A stretch of 64,000 nucleotides of DNA. Origin: Lachnoclostridium sp. (GTDB taxonomy: Bacteria; Bacillota; Clostridia; Lachnospirales; Lachnospiraceae). The stretch lies in contig JAMPEB010000001.1 of assembly GCA_023665475.1 (NCBI GenBank), positions 124,001 to 188,000 on the forward strand. Reading direction: 5' to 3'. A model generated the notes under the pieces. The model ran no database searches. It had not been told where the DNA came from and saw only the letters and a list, made by a program, of their open reading frames with translations. The position numbers and the translations under genes are program-made. Shown in pieces: positions 42,099 to 51,336 of this stretch (its first letter is position 1; every line of letters starts with the position of its first letter).

Positions 42099-44660
42099 TC
42101 ACTGTTCCATATACTTTTCCAAAAGCCTTGCCACTTCCCTGACATCAATGGGCTTTGCCGTATGGGCATTCATGCCGGCATCCAGACATTTTTGAATATC
42201 TTCCGAAAATGCATCCGCCGTCATGGCTATAATGGGCACCCTGCCGGCATCCGCACGCTCTAACGCCCTGACAGCCCTTGCTGCTTCATAGCCGTTCATA
42301 ACCGGCATACGCACATCCATAAGAATCGCATCATAATATCCCTCTTGGGAATTTCGGAACATATTCAGGCAAATCTGACCGTTTTCCGCCCAGTCCACTT
42401 CCAGACCCAGCCCGTTCAAAAGTTCCCTTGCAACCTCCCAGTTCAGCTCCAAATCCTCCGCCAGCAGAATCTTTTTGCCGTTTAAATCAAACTCTTTCTT
42501 CTCAGGCTCCTGATGGGATTCGTTCAATGATTCCGCAAAAGGTCTGAGTCCGTAGAATAAAGTGGACTTGAACAAAGGTTTTGCAATAAAGCCGTTGACG
42601 CCTGCCGCTCTGGCTTCATCTTCTATCTCAGCCCAATCATAGGCGGAAATCAACAGAATGGGAATCTCTTCTCCCATAAGCTTGCGGATTGCTCTCGCCG
42701 TCTCGATTCCATCCATTTCCGGAAGTTTCCAATCCAGCAGAATAATGTGATAATCCGTGCCCTGCTGATGTTTCTGCTCCACCATCCGTAGGGCGTTTTC
42801 TCCGTTCAAAGTCCATTCCGCATCTATTCCGATGGATTTTAAGCATTGCGTTGTGTTTTCGCAAAGCTGCCTGTCATCATCCACTACCAGCATGTTCCAA
42901 TTGGGCAGAATCATATCAACCTCACTGATTTCCTCTTTCAATAAATCCAGAATTACAGTAAATTCCGTGCCTTTTCCCAATTCGCTCTCCACAGTGATTT
43001 CTCCGTTCATGGCATCCACAATGTATTTACAGATCGCCATGCCCAGACCGGTGCCTTCCGTTCTGTGTACGCGGCCGCTGTCCTCTCTTTCAAAGGACTC
43101 GAACACATGCTCTTTAAACTCCGGCGACATACCGATTCCGTTGTCTTTGACTTGAAAATGCACTCTGACATAATCTTCGCCTCTGGGTGATTCTTCCTCA
43201 TGTACGCTGACCTGGATAGAGCCTCCTTCCGGCGTAAACTTCACCGCATTTGACAACAGATTCAGTAAAATCTGGTTCAGCCTCACACCGTCCGTACAGA
43301 CATTTTCTGCGGTAATATCATAAATATTCACATTAAAATTCTGCTTTTTGACCTTGACCTGCTGTTGTATAATATTCACCAGACCATCCATCAGCTCCCG
43401 CAAAGATACGGATTCCCGATTCAGGGTCATCTTTCCGCTCTCAATTTTCGCCATATCCAGCACATCATTGATGATACCGAGCAAATGCCTGCTGGAGGTG
43501 GTTATCTTTTTCAGACAATTTTGTACGCTCTGCTTGTTATCTATATCGGACGCGGCAATCGCCGTCAGTCCCACAATCGCATTCATAGGTGTGCGGATAT
43601 CATGGCTCATGTTAGACAAAAACTCACTCTTTGCCTTGCTTGCGCGCTCTGCAGCCTGCTTTGCCTCCTCCAGCGCCGCCATTTGTTTTTTGGTCATCCT
43701 GAAATATCTGGAAAATAACCAAAATAGAACACCTACAATCAAAATACAATATCCCATTGCAAGGAAAATCCAATGACGGCTGAAATCACTGATGGTATTA
43801 TCCAGTGCATCGTAGGACATAAAAGTAAACAGATACCATTCGGAAGAAGGCAAGCTGGAGCAGTACAGATGCCGGCGTTCCCCATAAATTTGAAATACCG
43901 AAGAATAATCTTCCTGCGCCTCCATTGCCGCCTTTAACTCCGCAAGATACTGCTCCGTACTTTTTCCGTCAATATCTTCGTAAACGGATTCTACCCGTTC
44001 AAAATAGTTATCACGATATTCATCGGCGGTCCGAATGACATAATCTCCGTCTTTTCTGATAATAAAAGAATAAACCGTCTGGTCGTTTGTCTCAAGAGCC
44101 AAAGTATCCGTAAGGTATTTTGCCGGAATGCCGGCAACTAATGCAATACACTCCCTGCCGTCCGCTATGGAATGTTGGATGGGAAATCCCAGCAAAATGA
44201 TTTTTTCTCCCTTATCATTAGCGCCCAGCGCAATCTTTTTCTCTTTGCTCTTTAGGGAATTCACAAAAAGCTGCGGGTCGATGGATTCTATATGCTCCCC
44301 GTAAATGTCCTCTATGGTTCCGTCATTCATATAAAATGCCAGATAATCAACATCTCTTACCTGCGCACTATGAGTCAGCGCAGCATACATCTGTTCGGTA
44401 TTTTCTTCATCGCCCGCCCTGACCATATCCGCCAAAGCCGCCACCTGCTCCATTCGGAGGCTTATGACCGTCTCAAAATGCCTTGAAACCTGTTCACTAA
44501 CGCTGGACATATAAATATTGGCCACTTTTTTAATAGCTTCCGCACTTTTCCGGTTCATGTAAACAGCCAGAAAGGAAAATGTACAGACACATAAAACAGC
44601 TATAAATATAATGCTGAACAGTAAAAACCGTACGGTACTGCTTCGTAATCTTTCTTTCAT
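42099..44660 (-). CDS. Hybrid sensor histidine kinase with two receiver domains
   Basis: 853 residues. A first membrane helix (about 12-30) and a second (about 288-312, IFLAMGYCILIVGVLFWLF) enclose a Cache-like extracellular sensor. In the cytoplasm comes HisKA with FLSNMSHDIRTPMNAIVG (phospho-His at about 350), HATPase with NQILLNLLSNAVKFTPEGG and GTGLGMAICKYIV, then two receivers: MLVVDDDRQLC to LLDWKLPEMDG (about 590-700) and ILLAEDLELNWEVARELL to ILMDVRMPVMNGYEA (about 735-850). There is no Hpt domain, so the phosphate must leave by another protein. Single gene; the sensed ligand and the output are unknown. In this genus such kinases often sense nutrients. Confidence 0.9.
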   Translation of the reverse strand: MKERLRSSTVRFLLFSIIFIAVLCVCTFSFLAVYMNRKSAEAIKKVANIYMSSVSEQVSRHFETVISLRMEQVAALADMVRAGDEENTEQMYAALTHSAQVRDVDYLAFYMNDGTIEDIYGEHIESIDPQLFVNSLKSKEKKIALGANDKGEKIILLGFPIQHSIADGRECIALVAGIPAKYLTDTLALETNDQTVYSFIIRKDGDYVIRTADEYRDNYFERVESVYEDIDGKSTEQYLAELKAAMEAQEDYSSVFQIYGERRHLYCSSLPSSEWYLFTFMSYDALDNTISDFSRHWIFLAMGYCILIVGVLFWLFSRYFRMTKKQMAALEEAKQAAERASKAKSEFLSNMSHDIRTPMNAIVGLTAIAASDIDNKQSVQNCLKKITTSSRHLLGIINDVLDMAKIESGKMTLNRESVSLRELMDGLVNIIQQQVKVKKQNFNVNIYDITAENVCTDGVRLNQILLNLLSNAVKFTPEGGSIQVSVHEEESPRGEDYVRVHFQVKDNGIGMSPEFKEHVFESFEREDSGRVHRTEGTGLGMAICKYIVDAMNGEITVESELGKGTEFTVILDLLKEEISEVDMILPNWNMLVVDDDRQLCENTTQCLKSIGIDAEWTLNGENALRMVEQKHQQGTDYHIILLDWKLPEMDGIETARAIRKLMGEEIPILLISAYDWAEIEDEARAAGVNGFIAKPLFKSTLFYGLRPFAESLNESHQEPEKKEFDLNGKKILLAEDLELNWEVARELLNGLGLEVDWAENGQICLNMFRNSQEGYYDAILMDVRMPVMNGYEAARAVRALERADAGRVPIIAMTADAFSEDIQKCLDAGMNAHTAKPIDVREVARLLEKYMEQ

Positions 44661-44928
44661 ATTTATACCCCCGCATATTTATACCCCTACATACAACAGG
44701 AACTACTTCGCCAACCCTGTTTTCATATAGTGCAGGCTTACGCCTGCGGTACTGCCGCCGATTCTCCCCAAGTTTCTTTATTATAACACTGCAAAACAAT
44801 ATTTACAATCATTTCTAATTTTATGAAAATTTTACCTTTCCCTAAAAATTTTATAGCCAAGCCGCTAAAAATATGATAACATTAAATAGATAAGACTTGC
44901 AACATATTTGGAGATGGGAGGCTCACAT

Positions 44929-46332
44929 ATGTTTCGTAAGAAAGAAACCGTAAATTTTTATGAAGAAGATACCAAGCGTTTATTGCAATACATGGACCGA
45001 GTGTTTGAGGGAGATTTTACTCCTTTGGATTTGACAGAGTTTCATAATCCGGAATTTGCCGAAAAATACAACCATCTGCTTCAATATGTGTTGGAGTCCA
45101 ACAATGCCTATGTTATGAGGCTGAATGCCTCCATGCGCAAGATTGGCGATAATTCGGTTATTAAGGAAATGCTGGAACAGGTAAATTCACAAACTGTAGC
45201 TATCAACGGCATGCGGAGTTCCAGTCAGGATTTAGGTGATTCCATCCAGAATATCCAGTCTTCCGCCCAGAATATTCTGGACAGTTCCCACAGCGTCATG
45301 AATACTTCCACAAACTGTACGGAAAGCATGAATTCCAGCATCCGTATCGTGGACGAATGTTCCAGACAGATTTCCGATATCAATACTCAGGTGCTGGCTT
45401 TCAAAGAGAAAGCGGAGCAAATTAACAAAATTATAGATATTGTCATGGAGCTTGCCCAGAACAGCAGCCTTTTGGCATTGAATGCTTCCATTGAAGCCGC
45501 CCGTGCCGGAGAAGCCGGAAAGGGCTTCGCCGTGGTAGCCCAACAGGTGGGAGAATTATCATCCAATACCACTTCCTGTGCTGAGGATATCGTAAAATAT
45601 GTAGGTGAACTGATGACCGGCATCACTTCCCTCTCCGCCTCTGTGGAACAGACCACCAAGCAGCTTCAGGACGGTAACTCCAGCGTACACAAATCCGTTA
45701 AAAACATGGAGGTCATGAATAACCAGTTGAATGCCATTAATAAGGAAATCGACAGTATTTATAGCGAAATCAATAATCAGTTTACCCTGACAAAATCTTT
45801 TATCTCCGATATTGAGACCATGACGGACAGCTATAAAACTCTGGGTGAAGACTGTTCTACCACCGGCACCCATATGTACCGCATTTCCCGCGATATCGAC
45901 AATGCCAGAAGCGATATGGCAAGGCACAATTCCAAGCTTACCACTCTGGATTGGATTACAGTATTTGAAATCGACCATTTAATCTTTACATGGCGTGTAT
46001 ACAGCAATATTGCAGAATTTGAACATCTCCGCATCGAGCAGTTGAACAATCCCAAAGGCTGTAAGCTGGGCAAATGGATAGCTGCCCAGACCGATCCACG
46101 CATTGCAGGCTCCAAGGAACTGCAGGAGCTTGCAAAGGCGCACGAGGAAGTTCACCAGCATGCCTGCGATTCCTGGTATGCCAAGGAAGACCATGATGAT
46201 GAAGCGGCATTACACCATTTCCAACTGACTCATGAGGCATATGGGCGGTTTGTGGAATGTATCAACGCTCTGCGTGAAGTCATCAAGAGCACGGGCGACA
46301 CGGACGAAACACCTATTAAAAACATCTGGTAA
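44929..46332 (+). CDS. Soluble methyl-accepting chemotaxis protein with CZB zinc-binding domain
   Basis: 467 residues from ATG 44929 (GGGAGG eight bases upstream). No transmembrane segment. The signalling hairpin is [21 protein letters not shown] (tip [15 protein letters not shown]), flanked by heptad coiled coils at about 70-325. The C-terminal about 115 residues are a chemoreceptor zinc-binding domain: [16 protein letters not shown] and HEEVHQHA supply the His/Cys ligands (3His-1Cys pattern). Cytoplasmic receptors of this kind respond to internal zinc-linked signals such as hypochlorous acid or pH. It works through CheA/CheW, which are not in the window. A terminator follows at 46353. Confidence 0.9.
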   Translation: MFRKKETVNFYEEDTKRLLQYMDRVFEGDFTPLDLTEFHNPEFAEKYNHLLQYVLESNNAYVMRLNASMRKIGDNSVIKEMLEQVNSQTVAINGMRSSSQDLGDSIQNIQSSAQNILDSSHSVMNTSTNCTESMNSSIRIVDECSRQISDINTQVLAFKEKAEQINKIIDIVMELAQNSSLLALNASIEAARAGEAGKGFAVVAQQVGELSSNTTSCAEDIVKYVGELMTGITSLSASVEQTTKQLQDGNSSVHKSVKNMEVMNNQLNAINKEIDSIYSEINNQFTLTKSFISDIETMTDSYKTLGEDCSTTGTHMYRISRDIDNARSDMARHNSKLTTLDWITVFEIDHLIFTWRVYSNIAEFEHLRIEQLNNPKGCKLGKWIAAQTDPRIAGSKELQELAKAHEEVHQHACDSWYAKEDHDDEAALHHFQLTHEAYGRFVECINALREVIKSTGDTDETPIKNIW

Positions 46333-46352
46333 TCAAATAATATCCCTGACAA

Positions 46353-46390
46353 AAAGGCTGCCGCATCCTGCGACAGCCTTTCTTATTTCA
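46353..46390 (+). terminator. Terminator after the chemoreceptor gene
   Basis: AAAGGCTG and CAGCCTTT with inner CGC/GCG pairing, then TCTTATTT. Confidence 0.75.
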
Positions 46391-46499
46391 TTTTTTACTT
46401 CATTTTTGCACTGCGTTCATACTTCCGTCATACCGCCCATGGCGGCACAGACACTTATAAATTGATACAATTCGGAAGAATCCGCAAGCGGATTCTTCG

Positions 46500-46575
46500 C
46501 GGAATGATTTAGATTTTCCATGCGCTTTAGCGCTAAGGTTGGAATACTTTCCAACCTTAGAAAATCTTCATTCCG
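46500..46575. repeat. Branched palindrome at the 3' end of kdgK
   Basis: The outer arms CGGAATGA/TCATTCCG and AGATTTTC/GAAAATCT (16 bp together) enclose two inner hairpins, GCGC-ttta-GCGC... and TAAGGTTGGAA/TTCCAACCTTA. A further hairpin GAATCCGC-aa-GCGGATTC lies next to it (46479-46496). The outer stem ends exactly at the kdgK stop. It may stabilise or end the operon message, or be a mobile palindromic repeat. Confidence 0.7.
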
Positions 46576-47607
46576 TCAGCGCTGTACGCGTCCGGAAGCG
46601 TCGCCGCCTGCCAGAGTCTCAACTTCTTTTCTGGATACCAGATTGAAGTCGCCGGGAATGGTATGCTTCAATGCAGATGCAGCCACACCATACTCAAGAG
46701 CATCCTTGAAATTCTTGCCGTCAACCAGACCGCAAATAACACCGCCTGCAAAGGAGTCACCGCCGCCTACACGGTCAACGATGGGATGGATGCTGTACTC
46801 CTTGGAATGATAAAATTCCTTGGTATCTCTGGAGTAAATGCAAGCTGACCAGCCGTTATCGGAAGCAGAGTGGCTTACGCGGAGAGAAGATACGCAATAC
46901 TCAAAGTTGAACTTCTCAACCATCTGCTCGAAAATGGACTTATAGCCGGCAAGTTCAAGCTCTCCGCTGGTAACATCAGTGTCGCCGGGCTTGAATCCAA
47001 GTACCAATTCCGCATCTTCCTCGTTTCCGATGCAGACATCAACATACTTCATCAGATTGGTCATAACCTTCTGAGCTTTCTCAGAGGACCACAGTTTCTT
47101 ACGGAAGTTCAAATCTACGGAAACCTTTACGCCATGCTTCTTAGCAGCAATCAGAGCCTTCTCGGTCAGTTCTGCCGCAGCATCGGATACAGCGGGGGTG
47201 ATTCCTGTAAAATGGAACCAATCAGCGCCTTCAAAAATAGCGTCGAAGTCAAAATCTGCTTCTGTAGCAGTAGAAATAGAAGAATGCGCTCTGTCATAAA
47301 CAACCTTGGAAGGTCTCATGGAAGAGCCGGTCTCCAGATAATAGATACCCAATCTCTCACCGCATTTTGCAATATGCTTGGTTTCAACTCCATATTTCCT
47401 AAGTGCAGCAACTGCACACTCACCAATCTCGTTGTCAGGTACGGCAGTTACAAACTCTGCATTATGACCATAATTAGCAAGAGAAACTGCTACATTAGCC
47501 TCGCCGCCGCCATAATTGATGTCGAACTCATCTGCCTGAATAAACTTCTCATTGTTGGGGGTGGAAAGTCTCAGCATAATCTCACCCATGGTAATTACTT
47601 TTGCCAT
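46576..47607 (-). CDS. kdgK: 2-dehydro-3-deoxygluconokinase (PfkB family)
   Basis: 343 residues, ATG 47607 with AAAGGAA upstream. PfkB signatures: YGGGEANVAVSLANYG at about 32-47 and DRVGGGDSFAGGVICGL at about 282-298 (catalytic Asp in GGDSF). It phosphorylates 2-keto-3-deoxygluconate to KDPG with ATP. It is the last gene of kduI-kduD-rpiB-like-kdgA-kdgK, taking galacturonate-derived KDG onward. It is slightly longer than E. coli KdgK; several internal insertions occur (VTSGELELAGYKSIFEQ region). Confidence 0.9.
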   Translation of the reverse strand: MAKVITMGEIMLRLSTPNNEKFIQADEFDINYGGGEANVAVSLANYGHNAEFVTAVPDNEIGECAVAALRKYGVETKHIAKCGERLGIYYLETGSSMRPSKVVYDRAHSSISTATEADFDFDAIFEGADWFHFTGITPAVSDAAAELTEKALIAAKKHGVKVSVDLNFRKKLWSSEKAQKVMTNLMKYVDVCIGNEEDAELVLGFKPGDTDVTSGELELAGYKSIFEQMVEKFNFEYCVSSLRVSHSASDNGWSACIYSRDTKEFYHSKEYSIHPIVDRVGGGDSFAGGVICGLVDGKNFKDALEYGVAASALKHTIPGDFNLVSRKEVETLAGGDASGRVQR

Positions 47608-47707
47608 TTTGTTGATTCCTTTCTTTTTTTATATTTGTAACCATTCAGAATCACATAATTTTTTCACAATTGATTCCAAACAGTTGCCCTCTAAGATTTC
47701 ATCTGTC

Positions 47708-48673
47708 TTATTTCTGAACAAGATGTACAGCGAAACCGCCGATTTCTTCTTTCAGATAAATAGCCTTTAAGTTGCCCTTTGCATCCTTCTTGGCTGTGGA
47801 CTCGTCAAATTCAACACCCAGAACGCTGCTTAAGTAATTCATTGCCCTTACTATGTAGTTGGTTCTGATTGCAATATGTCCGTTCTTTCCAAGATAAGGC
47901 TCTTTCATAACTTCTACTGCCGTACCTGCAAATACAGAACTGTTGCCGACTTTTGCGGGCATGCCGAAGATAAATGCAAAACGGTTGGCAGCCTTTTCAG
48001 CCTCTGCCGCATTCTCCGCATTGATGCCGATGTGTGCAAGTTCAAATCCAAGCATGGTCTGTACCGCTTCTCTGGTCAACTGCTCAATCTTATCCCACTC
48101 GCCGGCGTTGATCAAATCGCCGGGAACCATCCAGGAACCGCCGCAGGCGATAATCTTGGGGAAGTCCAGATAAGAAGTCAGGTTTTTTGCATTTACGCCG
48201 CCGGTAGGCATGAACTTCATGTTTACATAGGGAGCTGCCATAGCCTTAATCTTTGCCAGACCACCGGACTGCTCTGCAGGGAAGAATTTGACTACATCTA
48301 AGCCCAGCTCGATAGCCTGCTCGATATCGCTGGGGCTTGAGGTGCCGGGTGTAATGGGGATATTCTTCTCGATACAATACTTTACGGTTCTGGGATTTAA
48401 GCCGGGGCTTACGATAAATTTAGAACCTGCTGCTACGGCTGCATCTACCTGCTCTGCATTCAGAACGGTACCTGCGCCTACACACATCTCAGGGAAGTTG
48501 TCGGTCATAATCTTAATGGCTTCTGCTGCCGCATCGGTACGGAAGGTAACCTCTGCACAGGGAAGTCCTCCTGCACACAAAGCCTTCGCCAAAGGAAGCG
48601 CATCTGCTGCATTGTCAATCTTAACAACCGGAACAATACCTATTTTACTGATCTGCTCTAAAACTGCGTTCAT
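47708..48673 (-). CDS. kdgA: KDPG/KHG aldolase fused to a C-terminal VOC-like domain
   Basis: 321 residues against about 210 for the usual enzyme. Residues 1-208 are the aldolase: ALCAGGLPCAEVTFRT (catalytic Glu), CVGAGTVLN, KFIVSPGLNP, LDVVKFFPAE (Schiff-base Lys) and FMPTGGV. Residues about 212-321 are an added domain: LAHIGINAENAAEAEKAANRF, GHIAIRTNYIVRAMNYL and GGFAVHLVQK, with the repeated beta-alpha-beta halves of vicinal-oxygen-chelate (glyoxalase-like) folds. The aldolase splits KDPG to pyruvate and glyceraldehyde 3-phosphate. The extra domain may bind a metal or a sugar acid. Confidence 0.9.
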   Translation of the reverse strand: MNAVLEQISKIGIVPVVKIDNAADALPLAKALCAGGLPCAEVTFRTDAAAEAIKIMTDNFPEMCVGAGTVLNAEQVDAAVAAGSKFIVSPGLNPRTVKYCIEKNIPITPGTSSPSDIEQAIELGLDVVKFFPAEQSGGLAKIKAMAAPYVNMKFMPTGGVNAKNLTSYLDFPKIIACGGSWMVPGDLINAGEWDKIEQLTREAVQTMLGFELAHIGINAENAAEAEKAANRFAFIFGMPAKVGNSSVFAGTAVEVMKEPYLGKNGHIAIRTNYIVRAMNYLSSVLGVEFDESTAKKDAKGNLKAIYLKEEIGGFAVHLVQK

Positions 48674-48734
48674 GTTTTCCTCTTTTCTGCTGCACTCGGC
48701 AGCGACTCAAATTTGTGTGCGAAAAAACTTCGCA

Positions 48735-49373
48735 CTAGGCCAAAATCTCTTTTACACAGGCTGCAATTTTGTCATCCTTGCAGTTGTCATAGAAATATTC
48801 GGCAAATTTTTGTCCGGACAATGCGCCTTTTACCAGCTCGCTGTCCAAATTCTGCAAAATGGTGATAATATCGGTATGAGTAACTTCTTTCACCTGATCC
48901 AGAATTTTTTTGTTGCGTTGCTCCGGAACCACTCTCTCGGGGGGATAGCCGCCGCCCCCGGGAGCGCAGAACAATTTTTCAAAGATATACTGCAGATTCA
49001 GCTCGCCGCCCCAGCCGAAATTCTCGGCAAAAGGCAGGGCAACACAATTTCCGTCATTTACCTGGGTAAACAGATAAGCATCAAGCGGTGACTCAATATG
49101 ACCGCATAATACCTTGGGGAAAGAGTTGCAGGCTAACATCGCACCCTCGCCCGTGCCGCATCCGGTCACAACAAAATCCGCCGCACCGGAGTTAATCAGC
49201 ACTGCTGCCAGAATGCCGTTCTGCACATAAGTCAGGGAATTAGGATCTTCGGCTCCGCACATACCATAGTTAAACACCTGATGTCCCAGAGGTTCTGCCA
49301 CCTTTTTAAGGGTTTCAAAAATCAACTCATTCTTTCCTGCCTGACTGTTTTCGTTAATCAATGCAATTTTCAT
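48735..49373 (-). CDS. RpiB/LacAB-family sugar-phosphate isomerase-like protein
   Basis: 212 residues, ATG 49373 with GAAGGGTG nine bases upstream. RpiB-like N-terminal domain: KIALINENSQAGKNELI, VFNYGMCG, then SGAADFVVTGCGTGEGAML with the active-site Cys of CGTGEG. The length beyond 150 is a C-terminal extension (about 155-212). A DhuI-type RpiB relative isomerises the unsaturated uronic-acid product in streptococci, so it might duplicate the KduI step here. Other isomerase substrates are possible. Confidence 0.75.
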   Translation of the reverse strand: MKIALINENSQAGKNELIFETLKKVAEPLGHQVFNYGMCGAEDPNSLTYVQNGILAAVLINSGAADFVVTGCGTGEGAMLACNSFPKVLCGHIESPLDAYLFTQVNDGNCVALPFAENFGWGGELNLQYIFEKLFCAPGGGGYPPERVVPEQRNKKILDQVKEVTHTDIITILQNLDSELVKGALSGQKFAEYFYDNCKDDKIAACVKEILA

Positions 49374-49396
49374 TTTTATTTACACCCTTCCCGTCA

Positions 49397-49412
49397 TGCC
49401 GCTTCGGCGGCA
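49397..49412 (-). repeat. GC-rich hairpin before the rpiB-like gene
   Basis: TGCCGC-ttcg-GCGGCA between kduD and the rpiB-like gene, about 25 bases before the latter's start. A shorter relative, GCTGC-actcg-GCAGC, stands before kdgA at about 48688-48702. Confidence 0.6.
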
Positions 49413-49428
49413 CAAACAATCCAAAAAC

Positions 49429-50232
49429 TTAACCGGGCTGTTTTCCGATATAAGCAAGAATACCGCCGTCAACATAAAGGATATGACCATTTACCGCATT
49501 AGATGCCTCGGATGCAAGGAATACTGCGGGACCGGTAAGCTCTTCCGGCTTCAACCACCTGTTTGCAGGAGTCTTTGCACAGATGAACTGATCGAAAGGA
49601 TGCTTGCTGCCGTCCGGCTGAACCTCACGCAGAGGAGCTGTCTGAGGAGTCTCAATATAACCCGGTCCAAGGCCGTTACACTGAATATTGTACTGACCAT
49701 ACTCGGAGCAGATATTTCTGGTGAGCATCTTAAGACCGCCCTTTGCAGCCGCATATGCGGATACGGTCTCACGGCCAAGCTCTGACATCATGGAACAGAT
49801 GTTTATAATCTTTCCGTGTCCCTTTTTGATCATGGAAGGAATGACTGCCTTGGAAACAATGAAAGGTGCGTTCAAATCCACATCCACAACCTGTCTGAAC
49901 TCTGCTGCCGTCATCTCGGTCATAGGGATACGCTTAATGATTCCGGCATTGTTTACCAGAATATCAATTACACCCACTTCTTTTTCAATCTGAGCCACCA
50001 GAGCATTTACGGCTTCCTCATTGGTTACATCGCAGACATAACCGTGAGCCTTGATGCCTTTCTCGGCATATGCCGCAAGACCCTTGTCCACCAACTCCTG
50101 CTTGATATCATTGAAACAAATCGTTGCGCCTGCCTCGGCATACGCGGATGCAATCGCAAATCCGATACCATAGGATGCACCTGTGACAAGAGCTACCTTG
50201 CCCTCAAGAGAAAAATTTGTAAATTCTGACAT
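49429..50232 (-). CDS. kduD: Short-chain dehydrogenase, 2-dehydro-3-deoxy-D-gluconate 5-dehydrogenase type
   Basis: 267 residues, ATG 50232 with AAAGGAG. SDR motifs: TGASYGIG (cofactor loop, about 18-25), NNAGI, ICSMMSELG and YAAAKGG (catalytic Tyr-Lys). The ending VNGHILYVDGGILAYIG is typical. It oxidises or reduces the 5-position between 2,5-diketo-3-deoxygluconate and KDG with NAD(H). Its place next to kduI supports KduD rather than gluconate 5-dehydrogenase, to which it is also similar. Confidence 0.85.
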   Translation of the reverse strand: MSEFTNFSLEGKVALVTGASYGIGFAIASAYAEAGATICFNDIKQELVDKGLAAYAEKGIKAHGYVCDVTNEEAVNALVAQIEKEVGVIDILVNNAGIIKRIPMTEMTAAEFRQVVDVDLNAPFIVSKAVIPSMIKKGHGKIINICSMMSELGRETVSAYAAAKGGLKMLTRNICSEYGQYNIQCNGLGPGYIETPQTAPLREVQPDGSKHPFDQFICAKTPANRWLKPEELTGPAVFLASEASNAVNGHILYVDGGILAYIGKQPG

Positions 50233-50316
50233 TGGTTAATCTCCTTTTTTATTTTATTTAGGTCTTTGCGAAATCTGCATTGTACGGGTTCCGCAATCTC
50301 CTATTGCTTTTGATAC

Positions 50317-51177
50317 TTACATCAAGTCCTTGTTTGCCACGCCGTCCATGTCGTCAAAGTCCTGATTTTCGCCCACCATGCCCCAGATAAAGGTATATGC
50401 TCTGGAACCGCATCCCGAATGAATGGACCAACTGGGGGAAATCACAGCCTCCTCATTTCTCATGACAATATGGCGGGTTTCCGTAGGCTCGCCCATATAA
50501 TGCATCACAAAGGCATCCTCCGGCATCTCAAAATACAAATATACTTCCATTCTCCTGTCGTGGGTATGACAGGGCATGGTATTCCACACGCTGCCCGGCT
50601 CTAACTTTGTCATTCCCATTTCCAACTGACAGCTCTCCACCTGACCGGGAAGAATATATTTGCAGATCACTCTGTGATTTGCATCCTCCAAACTGCCAAG
50701 CTCCACCTTATTCTCATCCTTCACTATGACCACACCTTCCTCGGGCTGCCCTTCCGGTTTGATAACCACCGTGGGATAAGTCATGTGTGCGGGGGCGGAA
50801 TTTAAATAAAACTTAGCGGGATTCCCTGCATCCTCGCTTGCGAAGATAATCTCCTTAGAACCCATTCCAATGTACATTGCTTCCTTGAAGCCTATCTTGT
50901 TGACCTTGCCGTCAACGGTAATGGTGCCTGCGCCGCCGATATTGATGACCCCAAGCTCCCGCCTCTGGCAGAAATACTCCGCCCGAAGCTCGTCCCCTGC
51001 CGTTAAGGTAATGGGTTTTGTGGGTACTGCCGCACCTGTGATGATTCTGTCAATGTGGCTGTATACCAGCTTAATCTCGCCCGGCACGAAAAGATTCTGA
51101 ATCAGAAACTCTTCTCTCAGGCGTTCCGTAGTATAATGTTTCACATCCCTTGGTGATACTGCTGTTCTAAGTTCCAC
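50317..51177 (-). CDS. kduI: 5-dehydro-4-deoxy-D-glucuronate isomerase
   Basis: 286 residues, starting at GTG 51177 with AGAGG seven bases upstream. The cupin metal site is visible: NTMPCHTHDRRMEVYLYF (two His and a Glu), MHYMGEPTETRHIVMRNEEAV and SIHSGCGSRAYTFIWGM (third His). Typical KduI start: TAVSPRDVKHYTTERLREEF. It converts the unsaturated uronate product of pectate lyase to 2,5-diketo-3-deoxygluconate. First gene of the operon, with its own promoter at 51260-51289. Confidence 0.95.
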   Translation of the reverse strand: MELRTAVSPRDVKHYTTERLREEFLIQNLFVPGEIKLVYSHIDRIITGAAVPTKPITLTAGDELRAEYFCQRRELGVINIGGAGTITVDGKVNKIGFKEAMYIGMGSKEIIFASEDAGNPAKFYLNSAPAHMTYPTVVIKPEGQPEEGVVIVKDENKVELGSLEDANHRVICKYILPGQVESCQLEMGMTKLEPGSVWNTMPCHTHDRRMEVYLYFEMPEDAFVMHYMGEPTETRHIVMRNEEAVISPSWSIHSGCGSRAYTFIWGMVGENQDFDDMDGVANKDLM

Positions 51178-51259
51178 CTCTTTGCCTCTCTTTCCTCAAC
51201 TGCGGGCACGGACAGTTGATAAATGCCGTCCCTTTTCACGCTATGCCCTGAATAAAATT

Positions 51260-51289
51260 ATTATACCATACAATGGCAGTCATTTCCAA
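51260..51289 (-). promoter_or_regulatory. Promoter of the kdu/kdg operon
   Basis: On the minus strand TTGGAA (51289-51284), 18 bases, TATAAT (51265-51260). No regulator gene of the operon is found nearby. Confidence 0.55.
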
Positions 51290-51336
51290 CAAAAAATTTC
51301 CTATACTTGTAAATTATTTGTGAATTTTTCTCTCTG

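Noticed and set aside
51182-51336. Regulator or riboswitch before the kdu operon
   Set aside because: Only a promoter is visible; no conserved aptamer fold or repeat operator could be recognised.
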